Source: Mobilisporobacter senegalensis
GTDB lineage: Bacteria > Bacillota > Clostridia > Lachnospirales > Lachnospiraceae
DNA: 64,000 bases
Direction of reading: 5' to 3'
Assembly: GCF_003752155.1 (NCBI RefSeq)
Contig: NZ_RJVG01000005.1
Location: 124,001-188,000, forward strand
The notes below the pieces were generated by a model. The model did not search any database. It worked only from the letters and a program-made list of their open reading frames with translations, and was not told the origin of the DNA. This document shows, piece after piece, positions 18,365 through 27,509 of the stretch (within the stretch, counting starts at the first letter, position 1; every line of letters begins with the position of its first letter). Position numbers and translations under genes: made by a program.

Positions 18365-18760
18365 TTAAAGTTCCGCTCTTTCAATATCGTCAATAATGTC
18401 TTTATTATCTATATAATCTTTAAATTCTTCCTTACTGATCCACTTATAGTTATGCAATTCTTCTGATAAAAGTACCTCATCCATTGAACATAGGCACAGA
18501 TAACTGATACCGATATTACATACTTCGCCAACCATGAAGGACCAGGTATATAATATTTTACTTATCTCAGCATTAATCCCTGTATTTTCATTAATGATCC
18601 GGATCACAGCCTTGTCCGGTGCTTCTCCAAATTCTATGCTGCCATCGATAAATCCCCATTGATATGGATTCATAATACGGTCATCGTACCATTTCTCTAC
18701 AATTAAATATTTATCATTGTACTCTACGATGCCCTTAACTAAGATTCTATATTTATCCAT
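18365..18760 (-). CDS. Nudix-fold protein with degenerate Nudix box
   Basis: 131 residues. The Nudix segment GSIEFGEAPDKAVIRIINENTG follows the GX5EX7 spacing, but REUXEE is reduced to RIINEN: the first and third metal-binding glutamates are missing. Metal-dependent hydrolysis may therefore be weak or lost. It lies 42 bp upstream of the pyrC start on the same strand and behind its own promoter, so it looks like the first gene of the pyrimidine operon; a link to pyrimidine metabolism is inference. Confidence 0.75.
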   Translation of the reverse strand: MDKYRILVKGIVEYNDKYLIVEKWYDDRIMNPYQWGFIDGSIEFGEAPDKAVIRIINENTGINAEISKILYTWSFMVGEVCNIGISYLCLCSMDEVLLSEELHNYKWISKEEFKDYIDNKDIIDDIERAEL

Positions 18761-18840
18761 ACTTTGATCCTCCTGTTTTTCATCTATGCTATTTTAATGT
18801 TCATATGTATTGTACCATATTTCTAAAATGCTTTTATAGT

Positions 18841-18868
18841 ATTATAGCATGAATGATATATTTGTCAC
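18841..18868 (-). promoter_or_regulatory. Probable promoter of the nudix-pyrCKDE unit
   Basis: Minus-strand GTGACA (18863-18868), 16-nt spacer and a perfect TATAAT (18841-18846), about 80 bp before the Nudix start. No PyrR-type attenuator was recognised between it and the gene. Confidence 0.5.
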
Positions 18869-18929
18869 GAATATTTTTACAATGTATTGAAATGAATTAT
18901 TATAAATTGATTGCATTAAATATATCACC

Positions 18930-19030
18930 CTTTGGAAGAGCGCCATATAGAAAGCTGCTTATAAATCCTATTTAGCGTGCAAGCATCACATACAATTTGT
19001 AAGCTGCTTTCTCCATGACTAAACTGTAAC
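18930..19030. repeat. Intergenic repeat copy related to 31143-31287
   Basis: About 100 bp that align, in the same reading direction on the plus strand, with the minus strand of the element at 31143-31287: shared blocks include AGAGCGC, ATAGAAAG, GTGCAAGCA and TTCTCCATGACT.AACTGTAA. Identity is roughly 70% by eye. The AACTGTAAC end falls inside the last codons and stop of the S41 peptidase gene, so the element end supplies that gene's C-terminus. Only one end of the palindrome is recognisable here. Confidence 0.55.
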
Positions 19031-20821
19031 TAATATCATTGAAATTGCTTTCTCCATCAGTTCATCACGGCCTTCCTTTACCCCTTCCACCGTAGGCATT
19101 AGGTAAATGTCCGGTTCCAACCCAACCCTTTGAGTCTGTCTTCCATCTGGATAAAATACAGAAAGTCCTGTCATACTTGTAGTAATATTTCCTGGCAACT
19201 CAAAATATACAACATTACCATCCGCTCCAACCGAAGAGTTTCCGATCACTACCGCCTCTGGAGCATTTCTTAAGGACATGACTGTAAATTCTGCCTGGCT
19301 CTGAGTTCTTTCATCCATAAGGATGATTACCTTTCCTTTATATAAAGGCCTATCCACAGGAGTTGTATCTATAGTTTTCATAAAGCCTCTCCCTGATGAC
19401 TGTGATTCCACAGTATAAAAATTACCTGGTATCAAAGGATTACAGAAACCAAACTGGGCAAACGGAGTAATTTCTGGAATCAGATATTCTGAAAGGCAGT
19501 ATATAATAATAATATCTGATGGATAATTTCTCAGATCTATAATCAGACCTTTTGTATCCTGGAATTCTTTCATGAGCTTGTCTATCTGATTTTTTTTCAG
19601 TGTTCCCGGGTTGATATAACCAATTCTTCCATCTTCTATAAGTCCTGATTTCTCATTCCCGGAAAGAGATGACATTTTATTTGTACATGGTACTGTAAAT
19701 GTTATTTTCTCATCTTCCCTTAAAACTTCTATCTGGGCTTCCTGTTTTTTTGTTCCAAGAAGACTAGAACGGAATGCATTTACAAACCGGTTTTTATCGG
19801 ATAAAGATCGATACTTTCTACAATTTTCAATTCTGTCTTCTATACTGATTCCATCCATAGAAAGAATAATATCACCTGGTTGAAGAGGTATTTTCTCACC
19901 ACTATTCTCATTTGTCACCTTGAAGATTACAATATCTCCATTGATATTTAAAAATTCCACCGGTGGCATATAACGCCCCAAATAATCCTCCAATACGTAC
20001 TGATTATCGCTGACAAAAGCATGTGAATCATGGATAAAGGTAGTCAGCTCTGAAACTGCAAGTACATAAGAGAGCCGGTCCTCTCCCTGAAGAAATACAG
20101 GAATCATCCTGCGCAATATCTTGTTCCAGTCCTCCCCTGTTATATCTTTATAAGGATAATAATATTCGACAATATTCCAATAACGAAATAGAGATAAAAT
20201 TCGCATCCCACTATCCTCTGGTTTCATACTTTGATATCTGGATTCGGTCTCTAGATTGACCAATCCATTATCAGAAAAAACTGCATAAGCTTTTAAAGTG
20301 TCTAGAACAATAACCTCTTTTAGCTTTTTAAGGTAACTGCTTAAATCTGCTCCAAGAAAAGACTGATCCTCGATCCATGATAGATTCGTCCCCAATATTT
20401 TTTGTTTCTCTATTTCTAAAAGTTCCTGCTGATCTTCTTCATTCACCTCCGGAATCTCAAAAGGAAACTGATTCAGCCATTCTAACATACATCTCTGTGC
20501 TTCCTCTTTCGATTTCGCCTTAATTACCTTTGGCATTACTCGGAATAATTCCATATCCCAATTTACATCACCACTGGTAATGGATGGATGACGGTATTTT
20601 ACAAACCCCCATACTTTGGCTAATGTATAAAGATTTTCTTCCTGAATATTACTAAGATTATCAATTCTAATATTACTATCCAACAAAAATTCTTTATCCA
20701 TTAATCTTTTTGGTAATTTAGCCTTCTGTCTTTCCATATACATTATAGAAAAAGCTAAAATACTTATGATCACTATAACTCCAATGATATATTTCTTTTT
20801 TTTGCTTGCTTTTCCTTCCAA
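19019..20821 (-). CDS. S41-family C-terminal-processing-type peptidase
   Basis: 600 residues with one N-terminal membrane anchor (KKYIIGVIVIISILAFSIMY), so the catalytic part lies outside. A PDZ-like segment sits near residues 290-370 (IPLQPGDIILSMDGISIED), followed by the peptidase core with LIIDLRNYPSD and DERTQSQAEFTVMSLRN, where the serine of QSQAE is the likely nucleophile. Large N-terminal extension of unknown role. Starts at TTG with AAAAGGGG upstream. The final residues and stop come from the repeat at 18930-19030. Confidence 0.8.
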   Translation of the reverse strand: MEGKASKKKKYIIGVIVIISILAFSIMYMERQKAKLPKRLMDKEFLLDSNIRIDNLSNIQEENLYTLAKVWGFVKYRHPSITSGDVNWDMELFRVMPKVIKAKSKEEAQRCMLEWLNQFPFEIPEVNEEDQQELLEIEKQKILGTNLSWIEDQSFLGADLSSYLKKLKEVIVLDTLKAYAVFSDNGLVNLETESRYQSMKPEDSGMRILSLFRYWNIVEYYYPYKDITGEDWNKILRRMIPVFLQGEDRLSYVLAVSELTTFIHDSHAFVSDNQYVLEDYLGRYMPPVEFLNINGDIVIFKVTNENSGEKIPLQPGDIILSMDGISIEDRIENCRKYRSLSDKNRFVNAFRSSLLGTKKQEAQIEVLREDEKITFTVPCTNKMSSLSGNEKSGLIEDGRIGYINPGTLKKNQIDKLMKEFQDTKGLIIDLRNYPSDIIIIYCLSEYLIPEITPFAQFGFCNPLIPGNFYTVESQSSGRGFMKTIDTTPVDRPLYKGKVIILMDERTQSQAEFTVMSLRNAPEAVVIGNSSVGADGNVVYFELPGNITTSMTGLSVFYPDGRQTQRVGLEPDIYLMPTVEGVKEGRDELMEKAISMILVTV

Positions 20822-21012
20822 ATAACCAACCCCTTTTCATATTAACATTATACCAAAAACTTTTACTATTTTATACCAATTTTATCCATTGGATTGCTAC
20901 AGTCCAGCCATACCCTTCATAATATACCAGAATATATACGACCCAAAAGGTTATCATATCCTTACTTTTGTCCGATATCTTCTTTGTAAATAGAAAAACT
21001 CAGGGTGATAAA

Positions 21013-21561
21013 ATGATTATAGATATCGATATTAAAATAGCGGATGGTGATGGAAACTTATTACACCGATTAGAAAAACATATAGATAAATTTGATTATA
21101 CCAATGAAAAAATTAATTTTAATCTGGATATGGGAAAAAATTTTGAATATTTTTTATCCGAGTATATGTCCTATAGTGGACGGGTTATTCGAGAAAAGTT
21201 GATCCATACTGGAGAGAATCCACTGATCTTAAATATGGTAGAACCAAATGATATGGAACAGGAAATGAATAGATCGAAAGAATCAAGAAATCAAATGAGT
21301 GAACATGAAGTGGAATATCGTATTTCCATTGGAAAAAGTCATGTATTCACTGGTAAATTCCCATTTGAACATCCTGCTCCAATAAGAACACTGGAGGATG
21401 ATTTGAATTCCTATGATATAGATAATTATGAAGAAAATTGGAATATCACTAGTGCCATGACCAGAGCAATAGAAAAATATGAGTCAAACTTCTATCTGAT
21501 CAACAGCCAGAATGATCATGAAGAAAAAGCTTATATAACAGTAATGGGGTTGGATGAATAA
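21013..21561 (+). CDS. Unknown acidic protein
   Basis: About 182 residues from an ATG with CAGGGTGAT upstream; an in-frame ATG 15 codons earlier has no ribosome site. The chain is acidic and hydrophilic, with D/E/N-rich C-terminal half and no TM or signal peptide. Divergent from the S41 peptidase, with ~190 bp between them that probably carries both promoters. I do not recognise the family. Confidence 0.6.
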   Translation: MIIDIDIKIADGDGNLLHRLEKHIDKFDYTNEKINFNLDMGKNFEYFLSEYMSYSGRVIREKLIHTGENPLILNMVEPNDMEQEMNRSKESRNQMSEHEVEYRISIGKSHVFTGKFPFEHPAPIRTLEDDLNSYDIDNYEENWNITSAMTRAIEKYESNFYLINSQNDHEEKAYITVMGLDE

Positions 21562-21575
21562 ACATCCAACCCTTT
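21547..21575 (+). terminator. Terminator overlapping the stop codon
   Basis: GGGTTGGATG and CATCCAACCC form a perfect 10-bp stem with loop AATAAA that contains the TAA stop (21559-21561) of the upstream gene, followed by a short T stretch. The last codons (GLDE) are therefore also part of the terminator stem. Confidence 0.6.
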
Positions 21576-21589
21576 AAATATTTCTTCTT

Positions 21590-22675
21590 TTATTTAAATT
21601 CTTCCGGAAGTCCCTCAAATAGTTTAAAACTATTTGTTACCAGTTTATCAATATCTACATCTTCATTAACCATGCCTATTTCCTGCATTTGATTTGCAAC
21701 GATTTCAAAAGCTTCATATGCTCCCTTTGCCGATGGGATATAGTTAAAGGTCTTTAAGACTTCTGCATTTCCTACAGCATCCCCTGCTACCCATTCATTT
21801 TCCACCTGAATCTTAGCTGTTTCTTCTTGATTTTCTTGAACCCAGGCACTTGCCTTTTGAATTGCGATCGTATATTTTTCTGCCAGCTCAGGATGTGCTT
21901 CTATGAATTCATTTCTCATATATATTGAGCAGCAATATTGTTCATCATATGGTTTATCAGTTGCTGAATTAAACAAGGTAGTAAATCCATATTCATTTGC
22001 TGCAATATATGCAGAAGGATCATTCATAGCAATTGCATCAACTGCTCCATTTTCTAAAGCTAACGGAAGATCTGCTGCTCCATATACTACAAATTCTACC
22101 TCTGAATTTTCCACAGTGACACCAACACCATTATCTGCCAATACTCTTCTTAAAAATACATATGGACTGGCTGTATAACTTGCCACACCCACTTTCTTGC
22201 CTACAAAGTCTTTCGCTGTTTTAATGGAAGAATCGGCCTTTACCAGCACTTTGTCACAACCTGTATGTACTCCGGTCGTGATCTTAGCTGGCAGCCCATT
22301 GGATAAAGGATCTACAAGACTTGCTAATAATGCAAAATTTACATCTACTTTACCGGTTGTAATTGCATCAAAACCAGTTCCGGGATTCAATTTAATTAAT
22401 TCCACATTAATTCCCTGCTCCTTAAAGTATCCTTTTTCATATGCAATATGAATTGGTGCTTCACATAAACTTCCACCATAACCCACTTTAATCGTATAGT
22501 CATCCGTAGTTTTATCCCCATCTATTACAGTCTCTCCATTAGAATCTTCCGTGGTCTCTTCTACGGCAACTTGCGCTGAATCCTCATCAGTGCTTTGATT
22601 TTTCTTACCACATCCAATCACTGCAGTCATTGATAAAATAATAATTAATAATAATGATACTATCTTTGTTCTCAT
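21590..22675 (-). CDS. ABC substrate-binding lipoprotein, sulfonate/taurine/nitrate type
   Basis: About 361 residues. A lipoprotein signal with lipobox AVIGC gives a membrane-anchored binding protein. The mature part has the NMT1/SsuA/TauA plan: KVGYGGSLCEAPIHIAYEKGYFKEQGINVELI, then ...FDAITTGKVDVNFA and ...VGKKVGVASYTASP. Last gene behind the matching ATPase and permease, and downstream of the nitrogenase-like enzymes, so its ligand is the probable substrate or sulfur source of that system (inference). Start taken at the ATG encoding MRTK; an upstream TTG is too close to AAAGG. Confidence 0.85.
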   Translation of the reverse strand: MRTKIVSLLLIIILSMTAVIGCGKKNQSTDEDSAQVAVEETTEDSNGETVIDGDKTTDDYTIKVGYGGSLCEAPIHIAYEKGYFKEQGINVELIKLNPGTGFDAITTGKVDVNFALLASLVDPLSNGLPAKITTGVHTGCDKVLVKADSSIKTAKDFVGKKVGVASYTASPYVFLRRVLADNGVGVTVENSEVEFVVYGAADLPLALENGAVDAIAMNDPSAYIAANEYGFTTLFNSATDKPYDEQYCCSIYMRNEFIEAHPELAEKYTIAIQKASAWVQENQEETAKIQVENEWVAGDAVGNAEVLKTFNYIPSAKGAYEAFEIVANQMQEIGMVNEDVDIDKLVTNSFKLFEGLPEEFK

Positions 22676-22764
22676 AATTTGTACCAAGCCTTTCCTTTGA
22701 TTTTTCTTTCATCTTTTTTTCATTCTTTCTTCTCACTGATATTTATTTGTTCCATCAAACTGAA

Positions 22765-23556
22765 TTATATGATATATTCGGGTTCTATACGTTTTCCTGC
22801 AAAATCTAATATCTGCAATATTTTAGCCCTCAAATTTAAGAATTCAGGCATATCTCTCCCTCGGGGCCGGCTGATATTAACATTGATGATGTTCTCAATC
22901 TTTGCGGGCCTGGCTGACATCACAACGATTCTATCACTTAAGTAGATTGCCTCATCCACATCGTGGGTTACCATTATCATGGTAGTTCCTCTGTCTTTCC
23001 ATATCTTAATTAATTCATCCTGCATACTCATTCTTGTAAATGCATCTAATGCTCCAAAGGGCTCATCCAGAAGCAATACTTTGGGATGGTTTACTAAAGC
23101 TCTTGCAAGTGCTGCTCTTTGAGCCATACCTCCGGATAATTGGTGGGGATAAGATTTTTCAAATCCTTCCAGTCCTACTAATTTAATGAATTCTCCCACT
23201 TCATCCTTTTTCTCTTTAAATACTCCTCTCGTTTTTAATCCATATGCAACATTTTCTTTTACATCCAACCAGGGGAATAAGGTAGGATCTTGAAATACAA
23301 GACCTCTTTCATAACTTGCTTTTGTAATGGTTTCTCCATCCAGAGTAATCTTACCAGAATTTGCTTTATCAAGACCTGCCACCAATCTTAGAAAAGTTGT
23401 TTTTCCACAGCCGGATGGTCCAATTAAAGAAATAAATTCTCCCGGTCTTATAACTACATTTACATCATTTAATGCAACGATATTCTCCCCTTGTGGATTG
23501 ATAAATTGTTTATAAATATGGATCGCTTCTATTTCGCCATTCAGATCTTTTACCAT
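22765..23556 (-). CDS. ABC transporter ATPase, sulfonate/taurine/nitrate type
   Basis: 263 residues. Walker A GPSGCGKTTFLR, signature LSGGMAQRAALARAL, Walker B LLLDEPFGALD and switch H (VTHDVDEAI) are all intact. It overlaps the permease by 7 bp and pairs with the SsuA/TauA-like binding protein. The family (SsuB/TauB/NrtC) energises import of sulfonates, taurine, nitrate or related anions. Here the operon context with CysK argues for an organosulfur ligand. Confidence 0.88.
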   Translation of the reverse strand: MVKDLNGEIEAIHIYKQFINPQGENIVALNDVNVVIRPGEFISLIGPSGCGKTTFLRLVAGLDKANSGKITLDGETITKASYERGLVFQDPTLFPWLDVKENVAYGLKTRGVFKEKKDEVGEFIKLVGLEGFEKSYPHQLSGGMAQRAALARALVNHPKVLLLDEPFGALDAFTRMSMQDELIKIWKDRGTTMIMVTHDVDEAIYLSDRIVVMSARPAKIENIINVNISRPRGRDMPEFLNLRAKILQILDFAGKRIEPEYII

Positions 23557-24521
23557 TTTATAACCCCCTTTTGCCAGCCTAAAATCTTATCCCTTACTTT
23601 GAAAAGTAAAGTAATTAATAAGGAAAATGTCACCGCAATTGTAATTAATCCTGCATATACATTAGGATATGACAACATATCCTTCTGCCAGTTAATATAC
23701 CATCCAACTCCATACTTTACCCCTAACATTTCTGCAGTCATTAACGTTAAGAAGGAGGAACAGGTTCCATTAAAGATACCGATAAATATACTGGGCATTG
23801 CGGAAGGTACAGCAACCTTAAATATATTTTGAATCGTTGAAGCTCCTAAGGTACTGGAAACCTCAAAATATGCCTGTTTCACGCTTGAGATTCCTGAACT
23901 GGTAAGAACTGTTGTGGGAAACCATACTGCAAGCCCGATTAGGAATACACTGGCTGTAAACGAAGTTGGAAAAGCAACTAATGCAATAGGTACCCAGGCA
24001 GTGGATGGGATTGGACCGATTACTTTAATCACCGGATTAATCCAATAGTTCCATCCTTTACTCCATCCCACTAAAATCCCTGTTATAATTCCAAGGACTG
24101 CTCCTGATCCATAACCTGTTAATAAAAGTTTTCCGGAATAACCAAGGCATTTTAATAAGAATGCCCAATCCTTAATAAATACCTTTAAGATCATCTCCGG
24201 GCTGGGAAAATATATGTTAGGAATCACCATAAATTTTATGGTTGCAAGATTATATATATTTAATAGGAAAAATGCGGCTCCTATAAACCAGCTCTTGTAA
24301 ACTATTTTATCTTGAAAAGATTTATTAAAGGCTGTTATAACTGCTATAACAATAAAAATAGCTAATAATAAGATTAAGAAATAAGTAAAGTATGGATACT
24401 CCTTTTGTGTATAACTACCATTGGTCGGCAAGAGTTTGTTTAATACTAATGCCAGGCTTATACTTTCAATAGGTATGAACACCCGAAGATCCAACCTGAA
24501 TGAATTCTTTTTTTCCGTCAT
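23550..24521 (-). CDS. ABC transporter permease, SsuC/TauC-like with extra N-terminal helices
   Basis: 323 residues, longer than a usual SsuC (about 260) because two additional hydrophobic segments precede the permease domain. The EAA loop region (GASTIQNIFKVAVPSAMPSI) is present. It overlaps the ATPase by 7 bp. A strong terminator lies between it and the NifD-like gene, so the transporter may be expressed at a lower level or from read-through. Confidence 0.85.
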   Translation of the reverse strand: MTEKKNSFRLDLRVFIPIESISLALVLNKLLPTNGSYTQKEYPYFTYFLILLLAIFIVIAVITAFNKSFQDKIVYKSWFIGAAFFLLNIYNLATIKFMVIPNIYFPSPEMILKVFIKDWAFLLKCLGYSGKLLLTGYGSGAVLGIITGILVGWSKGWNYWINPVIKVIGPIPSTAWVPIALVAFPTSFTASVFLIGLAVWFPTTVLTSSGISSVKQAYFEVSSTLGASTIQNIFKVAVPSAMPSIFIGIFNGTCSSFLTLMTAEMLGVKYGVGWYINWQKDMLSYPNVYAGLITIAVTFSLLITLLFKVRDKILGWQKGVIKW

Positions 24522-24534
24522 ACATCCTCCTTGT

Positions 24535-24580
24535 AAAAAAGGAGACTTAAATTAATATATATATCAATTTAAGTCTCCAA
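24535..24580 (-). terminator. Strong intrinsic terminator inside the nitrogenase-like operon
   Basis: GGAGACTTAAATT and AATTTAAGTCTCC form a perfect 13-bp stem followed by TTTTTTAC on the minus strand. It sits 18 bp after the NifD-like stop and before the permease ribosome site. It probably lets only part of transcription reach the ABC genes, or marks a second promoter. Confidence 0.75.
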
Positions 24581-24598
24581 TCTTTTTGGTCAACTTGA

Positions 24599-26101
24599 TT
24601 ATCCTTCTTTGATATAGGTATAAGGATCTTTCTCATACCATGATTCTTTAAATGGCAACACTCTGTATTTTTTCATATTCTTATTAAACTGATAATTCTT
24701 GATCACTCTGTTCAGTCGCCTTGCTATTTCAAAAACGCCGGAGTATCCCATATAATTATAAGTCGGTCCAAAAAGTGGAAGAATTGGAAGACCATGCTTT
24801 GCAGTGATATTGTTTCCACCGGTATGAATCACAATAACATCTGGATTTAATTTTCTAACAATGTTAGCCTGCTCAAATGGATGCTGAGTTGCTATATTTA
24901 TAGATACATCATCAATATCTGCTAATGATTCAAAAATCGGTTCCACGAACTTATCTATATGATGCCCCTTAAATCCAACGACTTCCATACTTAGATCCTG
25001 TAAGACTTCTGCTGTAGATAAAATTCTTACTTCTCCGCCGCTTACAAAAACTTTCTTACCCTTCAAAGATTTTCGGAAGGGATTCAGACTCTCATTTAAT
25101 ATTTCATTCTCCTTCTTGATCAGAAGCTTTGCTTCCTCTTCCAGATGAAAGAATTCCGCAATTTTTAAAATCCATCTGTCTGTGTTCTTACGCCCGATTG
25201 GAATTGTATCAATGATATAAGGGATATTAAATCTCTCTTTTAAAAACTGAAGATAGTAATCATCATGTGTTCCACATATACTTACATTCAATACCGCCTC
25301 AAGAGATAAAGAGAAATCTTCCGGTTCTGAGTAGCATGGTAAAAATGTAACTTCCAGACCAATCCCATTTAATAATCTTGCAAGTTCAAGTTCATCAGCC
25401 CGACTCATAGAACCAACATTAAAGATATTTACCTTTCTGCTAATTCTATAATCTCTGTCAATCTTCTCTTTATCCGTTTCCGTCAGCTTTCTCCATTCTC
25501 CTGGAAGATCAACTAATTTCTTCATGATGCCGTTATAGGCAGCATCATAAGCAGTTGCCATAACTTTCGTTTTAAAACCTTCACAATTTACCGGCACAAG
25601 TTTCGCAGCAACATCACTTTGAAGATTCTCTACAATACTATCCACATCATCTCCAATCAACGCCGGAACACAAGAACTTACTACCAGAATTGTTTCCGGC
25701 CGATATTCTTTGTCTGCGAAAAGTATGGTTTCTTTTAAATTTTCTTCTCCTCCGCCAATAACAGCAGATTCATCCAGATTTGTACTTAACCATATGGTCC
25801 CATCTGCCTGAGGATCTCTTAATCGTTTAAATGCCTTACCGGTACCAATGGTCGCTGTCGAACAAAATCCACATCCAATGGGTCCATGCATAATAACGAC
25901 TGCATTTCGTATCGTATTAAGTATTCCAAGGCTTAAGGTAAATTGACATCCATAAGTCTGGGAGAAGCTGCGATTCGCCCCATTAAGACAACCACCTTGC
26001 TTCATACAGCATTTTAATTCTTTACACGTTCCCCCAAAGGCAATTCCTGCTTTTAAACGTTCTTCTCTGGCTGGTGCAGAGTTTTCAACTTGATAGCTCA
26101 T
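24599..26101 (-). CDS. NifD-like nitrogenase-family component 1 alpha chain
   Basis: 500 residues. P-cluster cysteines align by motif: TYGCQ (C52), GPIGCGFC (C77) and SSCVPALIGDD (C144). VPVNCEGF (C173) matches VPVRCEGF of NifD, and VSICGTHDDYY (C276) aligns with the FeMo-cofactor cysteine. The cofactor histidine region GPYHG is replaced by GPTYNYMGYSG, so that His is absent. An extra cysteine cluster GTCKELKCCMKQGGC (C26, C31, C32, C38) precedes the first P-cluster cysteine. With the NifK-like gene it forms the catalytic reductase; the substrate is unknown and probably an organosulfur compound (inference). Confidence 0.88.
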   Translation of the reverse strand: MSYQVENSAPAREERLKAGIAFGGTCKELKCCMKQGGCLNGANRSFSQTYGCQFTLSLGILNTIRNAVVIMHGPIGCGFCSTATIGTGKAFKRLRDPQADGTIWLSTNLDESAVIGGGEENLKETILFADKEYRPETILVVSSCVPALIGDDVDSIVENLQSDVAAKLVPVNCEGFKTKVMATAYDAAYNGIMKKLVDLPGEWRKLTETDKEKIDRDYRISRKVNIFNVGSMSRADELELARLLNGIGLEVTFLPCYSEPEDFSLSLEAVLNVSICGTHDDYYLQFLKERFNIPYIIDTIPIGRKNTDRWILKIAEFFHLEEEAKLLIKKENEILNESLNPFRKSLKGKKVFVSGGEVRILSTAEVLQDLSMEVVGFKGHHIDKFVEPIFESLADIDDVSINIATQHPFEQANIVRKLNPDVIVIHTGGNNITAKHGLPILPLFGPTYNYMGYSGVFEIARRLNRVIKNYQFNKNMKKYRVLPFKESWYEKDPYTYIKEG

Positions 26102-26112
26102 CCTTCTCCTCC

Positions 26113-27453
26113 TTATCTGCCTGATACTAACATAGAAAATATGTCTTCTGTGAGTGTTAAAGCTCCATTTAATCCAACATAGGAACGATTAAAAATAACC
26201 CGGTTTGTTACGGGAAATGTCACAGACAAAAGCGGATAATTAAATTCCTCCGCAAAATCCCGTTCAATTACACTGCCTATCACAAAACCAGGGCCCATTG
26301 TATCATAATATCTTTCATTTCCATCTGGTTTCCAAACCTTTCTTATATATTTTTTCACAGATGAGGCATTGGTATCAAATCCCACATAAGGTTTTAGTCC
26401 AGATTCATAATTATCAAATCTTGACTCAATTCTTTTCTTTTGTTCTTCCGTTAAAAAATCTGTTATCATGGCTAGTTGAGGCAGCCAGCCCAATTCATCC
26501 GATATAAATCTGCTAATTGCCGGTGCATAATTTGCATCAGCTACAACAATTCCATAGCGCTGCAGATCAATATCATTGTATATGTCAGTAATTCTTTCAA
26601 AATAATCAAAGTAAATGTCTCTCTCCTTCTTAAGTACAGATTCAATTACTTCACGGTCTATATTTAATGCTTCTCCAATTTCATATAAGAACTTTTCAAC
26701 TTGTAAATAACCGATAGGAAACCCTGTGATAATATACGGTATATTATGGTTCTCCTGAAATACCTTCGCCGTATTTATTCCATAAACATCGGAAAGTATA
26801 ATATTAAGACTTCCATTTCCCGCATTCTTAAAGTCATCTAAAGTTTCTCCCTCTCCTACAAAAGTATTTGCTTCAATTCCTATTAAATTAAGAATTCTCT
26901 TAATTTCTTTCAGATTACCTTTATAGAAAACATCTTCTCCTGGGACAATACCAAGAATATTTACCTTATTCTCTTTTTTATCTTCCGAAAATATGGTATA
27001 TTCCCTGGCCAGTGCAGAGAATACCATATCATAACCAGTATAGGAATTACCTTGAAAGCTAGGTGTGGATACTGCAATTACGGGCTTTTCATTCTCCTCA
27101 AATTCATTGGCAACAGAATGAATATCGTCTCCAATCATTTCAACCATACAACCAGTAACAATCACATAGATATCTCCATCCATGATTTCCAGTGTAGTTT
27201 CTACTTGCTCTCTTAATCTGTCTTCTCCTCCAAATACCACATTTCTTTCAATAATGTTGCTGCTGGGCAATGCACTGCCTCCGCAATATCCTCCTCCTAA
27301 ATAAGCAGAGCCGGAATTGATTCCATTATAGACATTGTAACCGCACCCTGTTGAAGAATGAATGATTGGGATAGCTCTTGGAATTGCCCTGAGCAAAGAC
27401 AGGGCTCCTCCTAATGCACAGCCATACCTGGGTCTATCTACATACTTTCCCAT
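26113..27453 (-). CDS. NifK-like nitrogenase-family component 1 beta chain
   Basis: 446 residues, shorter than NifK (about 520) at both ends. P-cluster cysteines are at C12 (RYGCALGGA), C37 (SSTGCGYNV) and C102 (VTGCMVEMIGDDI). The NifK motif TPSFxGS is kept as STPSFQGNSYTGYDMVF. A further cysteine, C57 (GGGYCGG), is not a standard P-cluster ligand. It pairs with the NifD-like gene 11 bp away. It is clearly of the nitrogenase superfamily, not a chlorophyll or F430 enzyme, since it keeps all three P-cluster ligands. Confidence 0.88.
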   Translation of the reverse strand: MGKYVDRPRYGCALGGALSLLRAIPRAIPIIHSSTGCGYNVYNGINSGSAYLGGGYCGGSALPSSNIIERNVVFGGEDRLREQVETTLEIMDGDIYVIVTGCMVEMIGDDIHSVANEFEENEKPVIAVSTPSFQGNSYTGYDMVFSALAREYTIFSEDKKENKVNILGIVPGEDVFYKGNLKEIKRILNLIGIEANTFVGEGETLDDFKNAGNGSLNIILSDVYGINTAKVFQENHNIPYIITGFPIGYLQVEKFLYEIGEALNIDREVIESVLKKERDIYFDYFERITDIYNDIDLQRYGIVVADANYAPAISRFISDELGWLPQLAMITDFLTEEQKKRIESRFDNYESGLKPYVGFDTNASSVKKYIRKVWKPDGNERYYDTMGPGFVIGSVIERDFAEEFNYPLLSVTFPVTNRVIFNRSYVGLNGALTLTEDIFSMLVSGR

Positions 27454-27509
27454 GCTTTTGCCTCCTTACTATATTTATAAAATAATTTTCTACTTTTTTC
27501 ATAATCCCC

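Noticed and set aside
18841-18960. PyrR binding attenuator before the pyrimidine genes
   Set aside because: No anti-antiterminator or terminator pair was found between the promoter and the Nudix gene.
24599-27453. Chlorophyllide reductase (BchNB) or F430 enzyme (CfbCD)
   Set aside because: Both chains keep three P-cluster cysteines, and there is no tetrapyrrole gene nearby.
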